The notes beneath the pieces were generated by a model. That model saw only the letters and a list, made by a program, of their open reading frames with translations. It was not told where the DNA came from and searched no databases. Source: an uncultured Sulfitobacter sp. (lineage in GTDB: Bacteria; Pseudomonadota; Alphaproteobacteria; Rhodobacterales; Rhodobacteraceae). Taken from it: DNA of 64,000 bases. The stretch spans positions 124,001 to 188,000 of the forward strand of contig CANMXJ010000006.1 of NCBI GenBank assembly GCA_947501805.1, in the 5' to 3' direction. The translations under genes and the position numbers were made by a program. Below, one piece after another: positions 54,040 to 62,985 of this stretch (position 1 is its first letter; every line of letters begins with the position of its first letter).

Positions 54040-54780
54040 ATGCGGTCTTGCTTGCACAGTCTGGTTTTTGGTCTTGCGATTATGTTCGGGGCTATGGCGG
54101 CCGAGGCCGAGGCAATTTCAATTCTTGGCGGTGGTGCGTTGAATTCCGGGCGGGGCAGCCTGTTCCTAGCTGCACGCACGCGGCAGGAGGGCAACAATGC
54201 AGCGTTGTTCATTGGCCGTGATCATAGGGGACTGTTTTCTGATCGCCCGGCGCATACGCCTGCTTTTGCAGGTGTTGCACCTGCTATTCTGCGCGGTACA
54301 GATGTCGAGGTGATCCGCGCTTTGATCCAAGAGGCAGAGTCGCGGCGTGACGGGTATGATGCGGTGCAGTTCGGGGCGCGGATCAAACCACCCAAGGCAC
54401 CCACCCAAATGACACTTGCCCAGATTTTTGCATGGATCGACGCGACTCCTGGACAGCCACATGCAATCGGGCGGTATCAGTTCATTCCTGTTACATTACG
54501 CCGTGTGGTCGCCAAGACGGGCTTAAAAACGGACCAACGGTTCAGCCCTGCGGTGCAGGACCAGTTGGCGGATGTGCTGTTGATAGAAGCGGGTTTGCAA
54601 AAGTTTCGCCAAGGAAAGCTGGGACGCAAAGCGTTTATGAATAATCTGGCGAAGATTTGGGCGGGTTTGCCGAATTCAACGGGCAAGTCGCATTACGAAG
54701 GTTATGCAGGAAACAAGGCGTCGGTGACCTGGGCGCGGTTTGAGGCGGTTATGGCCCGCATATCACCCAAGCGTGGATAA
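54040..54780 (+). CDS. Exported lysozyme-like (lambda endolysin/GH104-like) protein
   Basis: 246 residues with a signal peptide (MRSCLHSLVFGLAIMFGAMAAEAEA). Residues about 90-240 resemble phage lambda-type lytic enzymes: an early E in IQEAESRRDGYDAVQFG, the central AIGRYQFIPVTLRRVV, SPAVQDQLADVLLIEAG and NNLAKIWAGLPN. It would cut peptidoglycan. ATG 54040 follows GGAGG. No prophage genes surround it, so a cell-wall remodelling role is more likely than lysis. Confidence 0.68.
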   Translation: MRSCLHSLVFGLAIMFGAMAAEAEAISILGGGALNSGRGSLFLAARTRQEGNNAALFIGRDHRGLFSDRPAHTPAFAGVAPAILRGTDVEVIRALIQEAESRRDGYDAVQFGARIKPPKAPTQMTLAQIFAWIDATPGQPHAIGRYQFIPVTLRRVVAKTGLKTDQRFSPAVQDQLADVLLIEAGLQKFRQGKLGRKAFMNNLAKIWAGLPNSTGKSHYEGYAGNKASVTWARFEAVMARISPKRG

Positions 54781-54806
54781 GGCGGGGTGAACCCCCGCCT
54801 TACATT

Positions 54807-56276
54807 CTAGACGCTCATGCAGATGTATTTCATTTCGAGATAGTCTTCGATCCCGTGATGCGATCCCTCGCGGCCAAGGCCAGACTGTTTAACCCCGCCG
54901 AATGGCGCAACTTCTGTGGAGATGATGCCGGTGTTCACACCAACGATGCCATATTCCAATGCTTCGGCGACTTTGTACACGCGGCTGAGGTCTTTGGCGT
55001 AGAAGTAGCTGGCCAGACCAAAGATCGTGTCGTTTGCCATGGCGATGACTTCGTCTTCGTCCTCGAATTTGAACAATGGCGCGAAGGGGCCGAAGGTCTC
55101 GTCCTGCGCAACCTGCATGTCCTGGGTGACACCGGTCACGATGGTGGGCGGCAAGAAGTTACCGTCCATCGCGCCATTGCCGCCAAGGATCACGGTTGCG
55201 CCTTTGGCGATTGCATCGTCGATGTGTTCCTTGACCTTTTCGCCTGCGGCCACGTTGATCAGTGGGCCAAGGTCGACACCATCTTCAAAACCATCGCCGA
55301 TTTTCATCTGTTCGACGCGGGTTTTGAGCTTTTCTGCAAAGGTGTCGTATACGCCCGCTTGCACATAAATGCGGTTAGCGCAGACGCAGGTCTGACCGTT
55401 GTTGCGGAACTTGCACATGATCGCACCTTCAACGGCCGCATCCAGATCGGCGTCATCGAAAACGATGAATGGCGCGTTGCCGCCCAGTTCCATGGAACAT
55501 TTCATCACTTGGTCCGCGGCTTGACGCAGCAGGATACGACCAACTTCGGTGGAACCTGTGAAGGTCAGTTTGCGCACAGCTGGGTTTTCGCAGAATTCCT
55601 TGCCCACGGCTGAGGATGATGATGATGGCACCACGTTGAATACGCCAGCGGGGATGCCTGCACGTTCGGCGAGCACACCCATGACGATTGCCGACAAAGG
55701 CGTTTCAGCAGCGGGGCGGGCGACAAAAGAGCACCCAGCGGCCAGCGCAGGGGCGGCCTTGCGGGTGATCATTGCGTTCGGAAAGTTCCAAGGGGTGATC
55801 GACGCGGCGACACCGATGGGCTGTTTCAGAACGGTGATGCGTTTGTCACGCTGGTGGCCGGGGATGGTTTCGCCGTAGATACGTTTGGCTTCTTCGCCAA
55901 AGAATTCGATGAAGGACGCGCCATACGCAACTTCGCCCTTTGCTTCGGCCAGTGGTTTGCCCTGTTCAGCGGTCAGGATCACACCCAGATCGTCCTGATT
56001 CTCCATCATCAGATCGAACCATTTACGCAACACGCCTGCGCGTTCTTTACCTGTCCACGCGGCCCATTCTTTTTGTGCGGTTTCGGCTTGGGCAATCGCG
56101 CCTGCGACCTGTGCGCGGCTGAGGTTGGCAACCTTTGCAATCACATCACCGCGGGCAGGGTTGGTCACATCAAATGTGCCATCATCGCCATCGGTCCACA
56201 CACCGCCAATATAGGCGCGGGTTTCCAGCAAGGTTGGATCGTTGAGCATTGATTTAAGGTCGGTGGCATTGGCCAT
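54807..56276 (-). CDS. gabD: Succinate-semialdehyde dehydrogenase family enzyme
   Basis: 489-residue NAD(P)-dependent aldehyde dehydrogenase. Substrate and cofactor motifs are TPWNFPNAMITRKAAPALAAG, FTGSTEVGR, the catalytic Glu in MELGGNAPF and the catalytic Cys in NNGQTCVCANR. The C-terminal pattern PFGGVKQSGLGREGSHHGI is typical of GabD. It oxidises succinate semialdehyde to succinate. Other semialdehydes are possible, since no GABA transaminase gene is adjacent. Confidence 0.88.
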   Translation of the reverse strand: MANATDLKSMLNDPTLLETRAYIGGVWTDGDDGTFDVTNPARGDVIAKVANLSRAQVAGAIAQAETAQKEWAAWTGKERAGVLRKWFDLMMENQDDLGVILTAEQGKPLAEAKGEVAYGASFIEFFGEEAKRIYGETIPGHQRDKRITVLKQPIGVAASITPWNFPNAMITRKAAPALAAGCSFVARPAAETPLSAIVMGVLAERAGIPAGVFNVVPSSSSSAVGKEFCENPAVRKLTFTGSTEVGRILLRQAADQVMKCSMELGGNAPFIVFDDADLDAAVEGAIMCKFRNNGQTCVCANRIYVQAGVYDTFAEKLKTRVEQMKIGDGFEDGVDLGPLINVAAGEKVKEHIDDAIAKGATVILGGNGAMDGNFLPPTIVTGVTQDMQVAQDETFGPFAPLFKFEDEDEVIAMANDTIFGLASYFYAKDLSRVYKVAEALEYGIVGVNTGIISTEVAPFGGVKQSGLGREGSHHGIEDYLEMKYICMSV

Positions 56277-56402
56277 GACGTATCCTTTCGCGTTTCATTT
56301 GTGGTGTCCAAAGCAACTATGCGTATGATTGTCCAGTTCTGTTGTATTTGAAGAGGCCAAGTGTTTCGTGTTTATGCTCAATTTTTTTGAAACAAAGTCT
56401 GC
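56277..56402. promoter_or_regulatory. Divergent spacer, gabD / MFS transporter
   Basis: 126 bp containing the promoters of two divergent genes. A/T-rich stretches lie at 56340-56400. No palindrome was seen. Confidence 0.4.
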
Positions 56403-57632
56403 ATGACCGGCACCATACCTTTGAAGGTCGGGATGAAACGGAATGTGGCGCTGTATCCATGGTTCAAGTTCGCACAGAATCTGACGTTCTGGCAGGCAGT
56501 ATGGTTCCTGTTTTTCCAGAATGAATTGTCAGCAGCAGAGGCAATCCTGCTTTACGCTATTTATGACGTTGCGACCACCGTGATGGAGGTTCCTTCGGGC
56601 TATATGTCGGACCGCTTGGGACGCAGACGCACACTGATCGCTGCTTCGTTCTTCGGTGCAGTGGGGGCAGGGTTGATCGCATTTGGCGCAGGCTTTGCTG
56701 TTTTTGCGCTGGCGCAGACGTGTCTGGGACTAAGCGCTGCTTTTGCCTCCGGGACTGACAATGCCTTGCTGTATGAATCTTTGGTCGCTGATGGTCGGGG
56801 TGATACGGTCGAAGCGCAGGAAACGCGAGGCTGGCAGGCTGCATTGGTCGGACTGGCGCTGTCGGCGATCACGGGTGGGATCATGGCCAGTTACGCGTTT
56901 GAATGGGCCTTTGCCGCGGGGGCCTTGGCACACATCGCGGCCTTGGGTCTGGCGTGGAAGTTTGCAGAACCACCGCATGATGAGGTCCGGCACGGTAGTG
57001 CAGGGTTGCGTGGTCAATGGGAGCATTTTACCCAAGCGATGCGCCAACCTGTGTTGGTCTGGCTCTTCGCACTATCGGTGTTGATGTACGGGTTCAGTCA
57101 CGTGCCCTTTGTTTTTGGCCAGCCGTTTATCGCGCAGGCGTTGGCGGGGGCGGCATGGTCGCCCGCTATCGTCAGCGGCGCGGTAACGGCTGTGATGATG
57201 TTGGTTTCGGTTGTGGCCTCTGTACTGGCGTTGAGGCTGCGCAAGCGGATCGGGCTAAGTGCGATATTGCTGTTGGCTTTTGCGATCCAGATTGGAATCA
57301 TTGCAACGTTGGCGGCGACCAGCGCGGCACTGGCAATCGTGGTGTTGTTCCTGCGGATGGTGCCGAATTCTTTTGCCCGCCCGTTTATTGTCGCGCGCAT
57401 GCAGCCTCTGCTGAATGATCAGGGCCGCGCAACCTATCTTTCGTTGCAGAGTTTTGTCGGGCGGCTGGCCTTTGCCGGTAGTTTGTTGCTGGCTTCGGCG
57501 CAGGTGCAGCAGGGGGGCGCGATGGCGTATGGTGATATTCAAATAACGCTGGCGGGTTATGCCGTTGTCGGGCTGGTGTTCTTTCTCGGGTTGGCTGGCA
57601 TGGTGCGCCGTGCGCAGCTTGATCCGCCCTGA
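56403..57632 (+). CDS. MFS transporter
   Basis: 409-residue 12-helix major facilitator protein. The loop 2-3 motif reads SGYMSDRLGRRRTLIAASF, and YAIYDVATTVMEVPSGY resembles drug/proton antiporters. Likely exports a small molecule; the substrate is unknown. ATG 56403 is used; it could begin at ATG 56433 (MKRNVALYP), a better family start. Confidence 0.85.
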   Translation: MTGTIPLKVGMKRNVALYPWFKFAQNLTFWQAVWFLFFQNELSAAEAILLYAIYDVATTVMEVPSGYMSDRLGRRRTLIAASFFGAVGAGLIAFGAGFAVFALAQTCLGLSAAFASGTDNALLYESLVADGRGDTVEAQETRGWQAALVGLALSAITGGIMASYAFEWAFAAGALAHIAALGLAWKFAEPPHDEVRHGSAGLRGQWEHFTQAMRQPVLVWLFALSVLMYGFSHVPFVFGQPFIAQALAGAAWSPAIVSGAVTAVMMLVSVVASVLALRLRKRIGLSAILLLAFAIQIGIIATLAATSAALAIVVLFLRMVPNSFARPFIVARMQPLLNDQGRATYLSLQSFVGRLAFAGSLLLASAQVQQGGAMAYGDIQITLAGYAVVGLVFFLGLAGMVRRAQLDPP

Positions 57633-57674
57633 CCCTTTCCATCTTGGCAGGGTTTTGCGACACTCGAACAAGCG

Positions 57675-57733
57675 GGGGATGTAAAGAGGCATAACATCCC
57701 CTATATTACGGCCAACGTATTTGAAAATAGGGG
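57675..57733 (+). promoter_or_regulatory. Leader with two mutually exclusive hairpins before the TelA-like operon
   Basis: GGGGATGT (57675-57682) pairs with ACATCCCC (57694-57701). The same CCCC, as CCCCTAT (57698-57704), pairs with ATAGGGG (57727-57733), which is the ribosome site of the next gene; TACG/CGTA inside the loop would support this second form. Only one form can exist at a time, so translation could be switched. Confidence 0.5.
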
Positions 57734-57741
57734 AGCGCGGG

Positions 57742-58818
57742 ATGGCAAATTTGGACTCGCAAGTGAAAGAATCGCAGGCGCAGGTGGCGAAAGCCCAAAG
57801 CAAGATTGCAGAGCTGACCAGCCGGATCGAGACCGCAAGGTCCAAGATGAAGTCTGGTGATGATGCGATGATGGACATCGAAAATGCAACTTTGGAGGAC
57901 GTACATGCCCATACCGAGGTCATGAACGCCAACATCGCTGAGTTGATTATGGGGCTGGACGATGTGACCGCCGGTTTCAGCCGTGACTTTGACGAGATGC
58001 GCAACAAAACGGGTTGGGAAAGTTTTGTCGGTATTTTTGCCAGTGCCAAGTCGGATGCGATGCGTCAGGAACGTGTGCGTTCCGCATCAATTGACGACAA
58101 GTTGCAGGATTTGATTTCGAAGTCGGACACGATTGTTAATCTGCTCGAAGGCCAACTTGCCATGCTGGAAGAGCAGAAGACCAAGGTCGAGGATAACCTG
58201 ACCGAAACGTTGGACGAGCGTGAGTTCACGGTTGGTGAATTGGAGACCGTGCGCAGTGATTTGCAAGCGATGGATCCAATGATCATCAAGCTCGAAAACG
58301 CCATTGCCTCAGAGACAGACGCGGCCAAACGCACCAAGTTGGAGACGGAACTGGCTGACGCCAACACCAAGTATAATGCGCTGGTGCAGGAAGAGCAGGT
58401 CAAGCTGGCGAAATCCCAGACACTTGAGAGGTATATCGAGAAGGGTAAGACCTGGATCGATTCGCTGCAAAACCAGGCGGCCACGCAGATGGTCTTGATT
58501 AACAAGCTGCAAACCGACACCAAACAGCGAGTGGTGTTGTATGACGCTTTGACCAAGTCGTTGAAAACCGCGCAGCAGCAGGACGTAGCGCACCGGATTA
58601 ACGAAATTGGTGTGAAAACCGATCAAGAGGCGCAATCGGCGATGGCGGGGATCGGTTCGGCAACGAATGCCCGCATGGCCGAGATGATGGAGAAGCACGA
58701 GGATCACATGGTGTTCGCCCGCGAGGTGCTGGAGGCGAAAGCCAAGGCGGACGAGCGCTTTGCACGGCGGTTCCAGTCGATCATCGAGAAACATGACAGC
58801 AATCAGTATGGAGCTTAA
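57742..58818 (+). CDS. TelA-like coiled-coil protein
   Basis: 358 residues, almost wholly helical with long heptad-rich segments (about 1-45, 120-235, 300-345). The middle part (ENAIASETDAAKRTKLETELADANTKYNALV then a long helix LQNQAATQMVLINKL) has the topology of toxic-anion-resistance TelA proteins, but similarity is by eye. Cytoplasmic, no signal. ATG 57742 follows GGGGAG; it is first gene of a six-gene run ending in a DUF6638-type protein. Confidence 0.62.
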   Translation: MANLDSQVKESQAQVAKAQSKIAELTSRIETARSKMKSGDDAMMDIENATLEDVHAHTEVMNANIAELIMGLDDVTAGFSRDFDEMRNKTGWESFVGIFASAKSDAMRQERVRSASIDDKLQDLISKSDTIVNLLEGQLAMLEEQKTKVEDNLTETLDEREFTVGELETVRSDLQAMDPMIIKLENAIASETDAAKRTKLETELADANTKYNALVQEEQVKLAKSQTLERYIEKGKTWIDSLQNQAATQMVLINKLQTDTKQRVVLYDALTKSLKTAQQQDVAHRINEIGVKTDQEAQSAMAGIGSATNARMAEMMEKHEDHMVFAREVLEAKAKADERFARRFQSIIEKHDSNQYGA

Positions 58819-59058
58819 ATGCGACGTCTTGAGAATTACCGGGTACAGCTGACGATTTCGTCTTTGATGATTTCATTGCCACTGTTCTTTGCATTTCTGG
58901 CTGGTGCGGGGGCCGGAACAGTGTTTGATTCAATTGCGAGCTTTGCGGGAACTGTCTGGTCGATCTTTGGGGGCGCTAGTCTGATCCTGGGTCTGATCTG
59001 GTTGGGTGGTGTGTTGATTTTCGTTTGGCGTGATCAGCGGAAAGAAATCCGTGACTGA
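58819..59058 (+). CDS. Small two-helix membrane protein
   Basis: 79 residues with hydrophobic segments at about 12-32 and 45-69 and basic ends (MRRLENYRVQ, RDQRKEIRD). It starts directly after the TelA-like stop. It may anchor the coiled-coil protein or the ATPase to the membrane. No family was recognised. Confidence 0.7.
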   Translation: MRRLENYRVQLTISSLMISLPLFFAFLAGAGAGTVFDSIASFAGTVWSIFGGASLILGLIWLGGVLIFVWRDQRKEIRD

Positions 59059-59067
59059 GTTCCTTCG

Positions 59068-60189
59068 ATGACAGATCTTACCCGCGACCATATTGGCCTG
59101 TCCGACACCTATGCCTCACGCCGGTATTTTCGCAAGTTTGAAGGCATCATGCAGCATATGTTGCATGTTGCGGGCGTGATGGAGGCCGAGGGCAAACTGA
59201 GTGGCGATGAGGTGGAAATCCTCACGCGTTATGCAGTCAAACTGACACACACGTTCAAGGCGCTGGGTCTAAAATATCTGCTGGCAGGGCGTGAGACGGG
59301 GCGGTTCTTTGGATCGCTGACCATGGACGTGCATGATAGCGGTTTTCCCGTGGCCGAAGAACTGATGACCATGGCCAACGACGCGCAACAAGCGGCAGGA
59401 CATCTGGGAACGATGGCAGATGCAGAAACGATCAAAGACCAGATGGTGCGGACCATTCTGGGCGATCGCAAAGTGCCAACGAAGTTGCAGTTTTCCCTGT
59501 CTCAGCGGCTGTATTACGAGGAATTGGTGAAAGGGGATCTGTTCTGGGTGCAGAATGATCCACAGGCCCAGTGGACCGGAAATATCACAGAAGGCCGCCG
59601 GACCTTCCGCCTGCATTGGGCAACCTATGACAGTCAGGTGAACCTGCCGGTTATTTACATGATGGAGTTGGAGGATTCCGGAGACATCGGTCTGCCCAAG
59701 GATCAGCGACGCTGGCCGGAGGTTCAGGCGCATCTGAGCGCACAGGCGCTAGGCGGTTTGAAACTGCTGACCATTGCCAAGGGGTTCGACGAGGATTTTG
59801 ATGATTTGCACCCCAAGCGGCTGCGGCGGTTTCATCTGGGACCGATGTATTCGCATTCCTACACCCGACAGGCGGGCCCCCTGCGCGAGGTTCTGGCCGA
59901 GGCCAAGGCTCCTGCAGGGCAGGATTGGGCTTTGGTCTGGACAGAGGAAGAACTTGTTTCGGATCGGGTGATCGAGGAAAAATCTGGATGGTTTTCGACC
60001 GTGGAGCGCGAGGTATTTGCGCTTGATCCGTTTGCGGCGCAGGGGCCTGATTTGGGGGCCACGCGGCAGGAGCGGTCAATCATTCTGCCGCAGCGTGTGT
60101 TTCAGGTGTTGGATGAAAAGCGGCCTGCGGGGTTCGCAGCAGTGCGCAAATTTGTGGTTAGCCCGTCGGGGCGGGTGTTGCAGTATTGA
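59068..60189 (+). CDS. Unknown protein of the AAA+/TelA-like operon
   Basis: 373 residues, soluble. The first about 130 are helical (RRYFRKFEGIMQHMLHVAGVME), the rest mixed alpha/beta with WTGNITEGRRTFRLHWATYDSQVNLPVIYMMELED and a C-terminal VVSPSGRVLQY. No catalytic motif was recognised. Normal coding bias and tight spacing (9 bp after the small membrane gene) support it as a real operon member. Confidence 0.7.
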   Translation: MTDLTRDHIGLSDTYASRRYFRKFEGIMQHMLHVAGVMEAEGKLSGDEVEILTRYAVKLTHTFKALGLKYLLAGRETGRFFGSLTMDVHDSGFPVAEELMTMANDAQQAAGHLGTMADAETIKDQMVRTILGDRKVPTKLQFSLSQRLYYEELVKGDLFWVQNDPQAQWTGNITEGRRTFRLHWATYDSQVNLPVIYMMELEDSGDIGLPKDQRRWPEVQAHLSAQALGGLKLLTIAKGFDEDFDDLHPKRLRRFHLGPMYSHSYTRQAGPLREVLAEAKAPAGQDWALVWTEEELVSDRVIEEKSGWFSTVEREVFALDPFAAQGPDLGATRQERSIILPQRVFQVLDEKRPAGFAAVRKFVVSPSGRVLQY

Positions 60190-60214
60190 ACGCTGACGGC
60201 GGTACGGGGTTGAA

Positions 60215-60245
60215 AGTGCGGACGATATTTAAGGCCAAAAAGAGA
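60215..60245. repeat. 31-bp repeat, copy 2 (before the AAA+ ATPase)
   Basis: Exact copy of the 31 bp at 45153-45183. Here it fills the gap between two operon genes and ends 17 bp before the AAA+ start codon, which has its own AAGGAAAG site. Confidence 0.85.
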
Positions 60246-60262
60246 AGCGAAGGAAAGCAACG

Positions 60263-62197
60263 ATGAGCCAGACATCAGACGCCATGGAGTTGCGTGAGGA
60301 AGATATTGCCAAGCATGTGAGCTTTGCGCAGGCGTTGTTGGAAGGGTTTGATCATGCGCCGCGGATAGGGAAGGCGGTTGGTGATGTGGTGGCTGAGAAA
60401 TCGTCGGGGATTGGGACTAGGCGGCGGTTTCGCAGCACAACGCCGGGTCTGGTGACGCAGCGGCGGGTTGCGTCGGGGGCTGTGTCTTTGATCAGCCGCG
60501 TTGAGGCGGCAGATGGCGATGATGCGCTGATGTCGCCGTTGCAGGCTGCGGTCTTGCATGCAGTGCGCCGCGCGATTGCGATTGCTTTGGCGGTGGCCGA
60601 GAATGTGGCGGAGCAATCGGGGCTGGGTGATTTAAAGCGGGCGAACCTTGAGGGGTCATTGCCTGCGGTGCGGAAGTCGGAGTTTGGCGAGTTGTTGGCG
60701 GCAGAGGCGTTGGTCACGCTCTATGTGTTCGGCAACGCGACCGCCTATCTGTTGTCGTCGCATCTGCCCGAAGTTTCTGTTGAGGTTGGCGATGTGGACG
60801 AGGTGCTGACCGATAATGGCCAGACCGCCTTGCACGGCGCGCTTTGGGAGTTGGATCAGGATATTGCGGCGCATGCTAGCGATGATGCGCGGCTGGTGGC
60901 CACCGTCAGCGCGTTTGCCGAGATGTTGATGGAGAAGGTCGCGCTTCGGGCGCAGACGGCACCTCGGCTGGAGGCGTTTTCGAACGCGAGCTGGCGGGTG
61001 GAGGCGGATGATTTTACCGTTTCGGGCTTCACGCCTGCGTCCAAGGCGAAGTCGACGAAGCTGACCATGACGTTCAAGAAACCCAACGAGGTTGTCGGCA
61101 ACCATATCGCCAAATATCAGGCCATGAAGTTGGCGAAGATGTTGATGGCTTATGACTTTGACCGGCGGCTGAACCCCTTTGCGGAGCTGGGCGGGTTCAT
61201 CTTTACCTTCATGGGGGACGGCGCGCCGGGGACAGGGAAAACGACGCTTATTCAGATGATGGCGGGGTTGATTTCGGAGTACTGTGGGAATGCGGGCTAT
61301 CCGTTTCGCTATCAGAACCTGAGCACGGACAATATCGACAGCTATCAGGGGAAATCGGGGCAGAACGCGAAGGCGTTTATCAATAACATCATTGATCCCA
61401 GCGTGATTGGCTTTGGCACGATTGACGATATTGACCAGTTGGCGGGGAAACGTGGCGACAGGCAATCCTCGGCGGGGCAGTTGGAGATTACCGCCGTGTT
61501 GATGGAGAGTTTCGCGGGCGCCAATACCGTGGTGCGCGGGAATTGCACCTTCGGGATGTTCTCGAATTATCCTGAGAATGTGGATGATGCCTTGCGCCAG
61601 CGGGCGGGTGCGCGGTTCCTCGTAGATGGGCCGCAGACGCGGGAGGACTATGTGGATATCCTCTATCTGCTGATGGGCAAGAACCACGATATTCCGCTGG
61701 GTGATCATCAGGTGTTTGAGGCGCAGGCGATCAAGAAAGCCGTCGCCGCGTCGTTTGAGGGGCATTCGAAACCGTATGAGGAGGGGTTGCTGCGGGTTTA
61801 TGAGGCGGTGCGGGACGAGATCGGGGAGTTGGACACGATCAACAAGCTGGGCACGTATCTCAAGGCCATTCAGGAGGCCGATCCGCGCTTTACCGGACGC
61901 GCGATCAAGAACATCACGGACGCGGTGAAGGTGCGGGCGATGGACTTTGAACTGCCCGATGAATGGATGGAGCAGCCGGATTTGTTCCTGTTCAAAGGGT
62001 ATGATGAGAAGAAGGCGATGATTGAGGATATGCGCCAGCCGATCACGGTGGAGATGGTGGTGCAGGAGATCAACCGCTATGCGGATTCAGAGTTCCGCTA
62101 TGCGGATAAGTCGGATGAGGTGGCGATTGAGAATGCGGTGCGGGATATGCAGCGGATGGAGGCTGCTAAGAAGCGATATTTGGGGGGTGAGGGGTGA
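60263..62197 (+). CDS. AAA+ ATPase of the TelA-like operon
   Basis: 644 residues. A non-motif N-terminal half of about 290 residues precedes an AAA+ module: Walker A G320-APGTGK326-T327, Walker B FGTIDDIDQ with D388-D389, a sensor-1-like N in CTFGMFSNY, and DDALRQRAGARF as a possible arginine-finger region. A C-terminal helical lid follows (FTGRAIKNITDAVKVRAM). It is likely a MoxR/remodelling-type ATPase acting with the adjacent coiled-coil and DUF6638-type proteins. It is coupled to the next gene by GTGA. Confidence 0.85.
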   Translation: MSQTSDAMELREEDIAKHVSFAQALLEGFDHAPRIGKAVGDVVAEKSSGIGTRRRFRSTTPGLVTQRRVASGAVSLISRVEAADGDDALMSPLQAAVLHAVRRAIAIALAVAENVAEQSGLGDLKRANLEGSLPAVRKSEFGELLAAEALVTLYVFGNATAYLLSSHLPEVSVEVGDVDEVLTDNGQTALHGALWELDQDIAAHASDDARLVATVSAFAEMLMEKVALRAQTAPRLEAFSNASWRVEADDFTVSGFTPASKAKSTKLTMTFKKPNEVVGNHIAKYQAMKLAKMLMAYDFDRRLNPFAELGGFIFTFMGDGAPGTGKTTLIQMMAGLISEYCGNAGYPFRYQNLSTDNIDSYQGKSGQNAKAFINNIIDPSVIGFGTIDDIDQLAGKRGDRQSSAGQLEITAVLMESFAGANTVVRGNCTFGMFSNYPENVDDALRQRAGARFLVDGPQTREDYVDILYLLMGKNHDIPLGDHQVFEAQAIKKAVAASFEGHSKPYEEGLLRVYEAVRDEIGELDTINKLGTYLKAIQEADPRFTGRAIKNITDAVKVRAMDFELPDEWMEQPDLFLFKGYDEKKAMIEDMRQPITVEMVVQEINRYADSEFRYADKSDEVAIENAVRDMQRMEAAKKRYLGGEG

Positions 62198-62985
62198 GTA
62201 AGAAGGCGCTTCAAAAGCAATTTGAATACCCACTGACTTGGAAAGACCTTGCGGTGCTCCCTCCCGAACAGTTGGCTTTGCTATCGCTGGCAAACTTTGC
62301 GGCTACAGAATTGAATATTTTGCAGAGAATTTATATCCAAACCGCTCATAATCTTACCCAAGATGCTGCTTTGGATGTAGCGATAGCGGCGCAGAGATAT
62401 GTCGTACTAAGAACATGGTCTGCAAAACTATTTGAATTTGCCGCAATGTTTGAAGACCTTCTCAAACAAAAACTGAAGGACGATAGGACGCTCGAACTTG
62501 CGAAAGAGGCAGTTGAACTCTTTGAAGCCCTGAAGAAGTCTGATGGATACGCCATCGTAAGAAATGTCAGACATGAGGCGTCAAATCATTACTCGTTTTC
62601 CGCGGCACTAAAGAACCTTAGTCATGTCCCAGATCATGCCAATTGCAACATGTACCTCAATAAGTTGGATGGTAATTCATACTATCCGATGGGTGAGGAA
62701 GTAATGTTCGTTGGGCGTTTAAACAGGCACGGAGCCTCCATCAAAACCGAAGAAGAAAAGCAGCAACTTCTTGGTCTTTGGCATGATTGGAATTTGGAAG
62801 CGAATGGGTGGCTTAGGAACATTCACGAGAGGATATTTTCAGAAATTGTTTCAGCTCGATTTCCAGACCGTTTTGCCCGCGAAAAATTATACTGGTTTGA
62901 CCCAAGTCTTGCTGGTGACATGGTTCCGCCAAGTATTCCAATCTTCTTAAGAAACAATTTTTTGCCGAAAGCCAAAGACACATGA
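62194..62985 (+). CDS. AT-rich inserted gene, possible HEPN-like protein
   Basis: 263 residues, start GTG 62194 overlapping the ATPase stop, end overlapping the next start (ATGA). Base composition is visibly more A/T-rich and codon use differs from both neighbours, so it was probably acquired. The N-terminal 140 residues are helical and contain VRNVRHEASNHYSF, in which R126-H127-x4-H132 fits the HEPN RNase pattern R-(N/D/H)-x4-H. The rest is unassigned. A HEPN call is tentative. It might be a toxin-like or regulatory insertion. Confidence 0.6.
   Translation: MSKKALQKQFEYPLTWKDLAVLPPEQLALLSLANFAATELNILQRIYIQTAHNLTQDAALDVAIAAQRYVVLRTWSAKLFEFAAMFEDLLKQKLKDDRTLELAKEAVELFEALKKSDGYAIVRNVRHEASNHYSFSAALKNLSHVPDHANCNMYLNKLDGNSYYPMGEEVMFVGRLNRHGASIKTEEEKQQLLGLWHDWNLEANGWLRNIHERIFSEIVSARFPDRFAREKLYWFDPSLAGDMVPPSIPIFLRNNFLPKAKDT

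Noticed and set aside
60656..61765. 369-codon minus-strand frame over the AAA+ gene
   Set aside because: Arg/His-rich antisense shadow; opposite strand has intact ATPase motifs.
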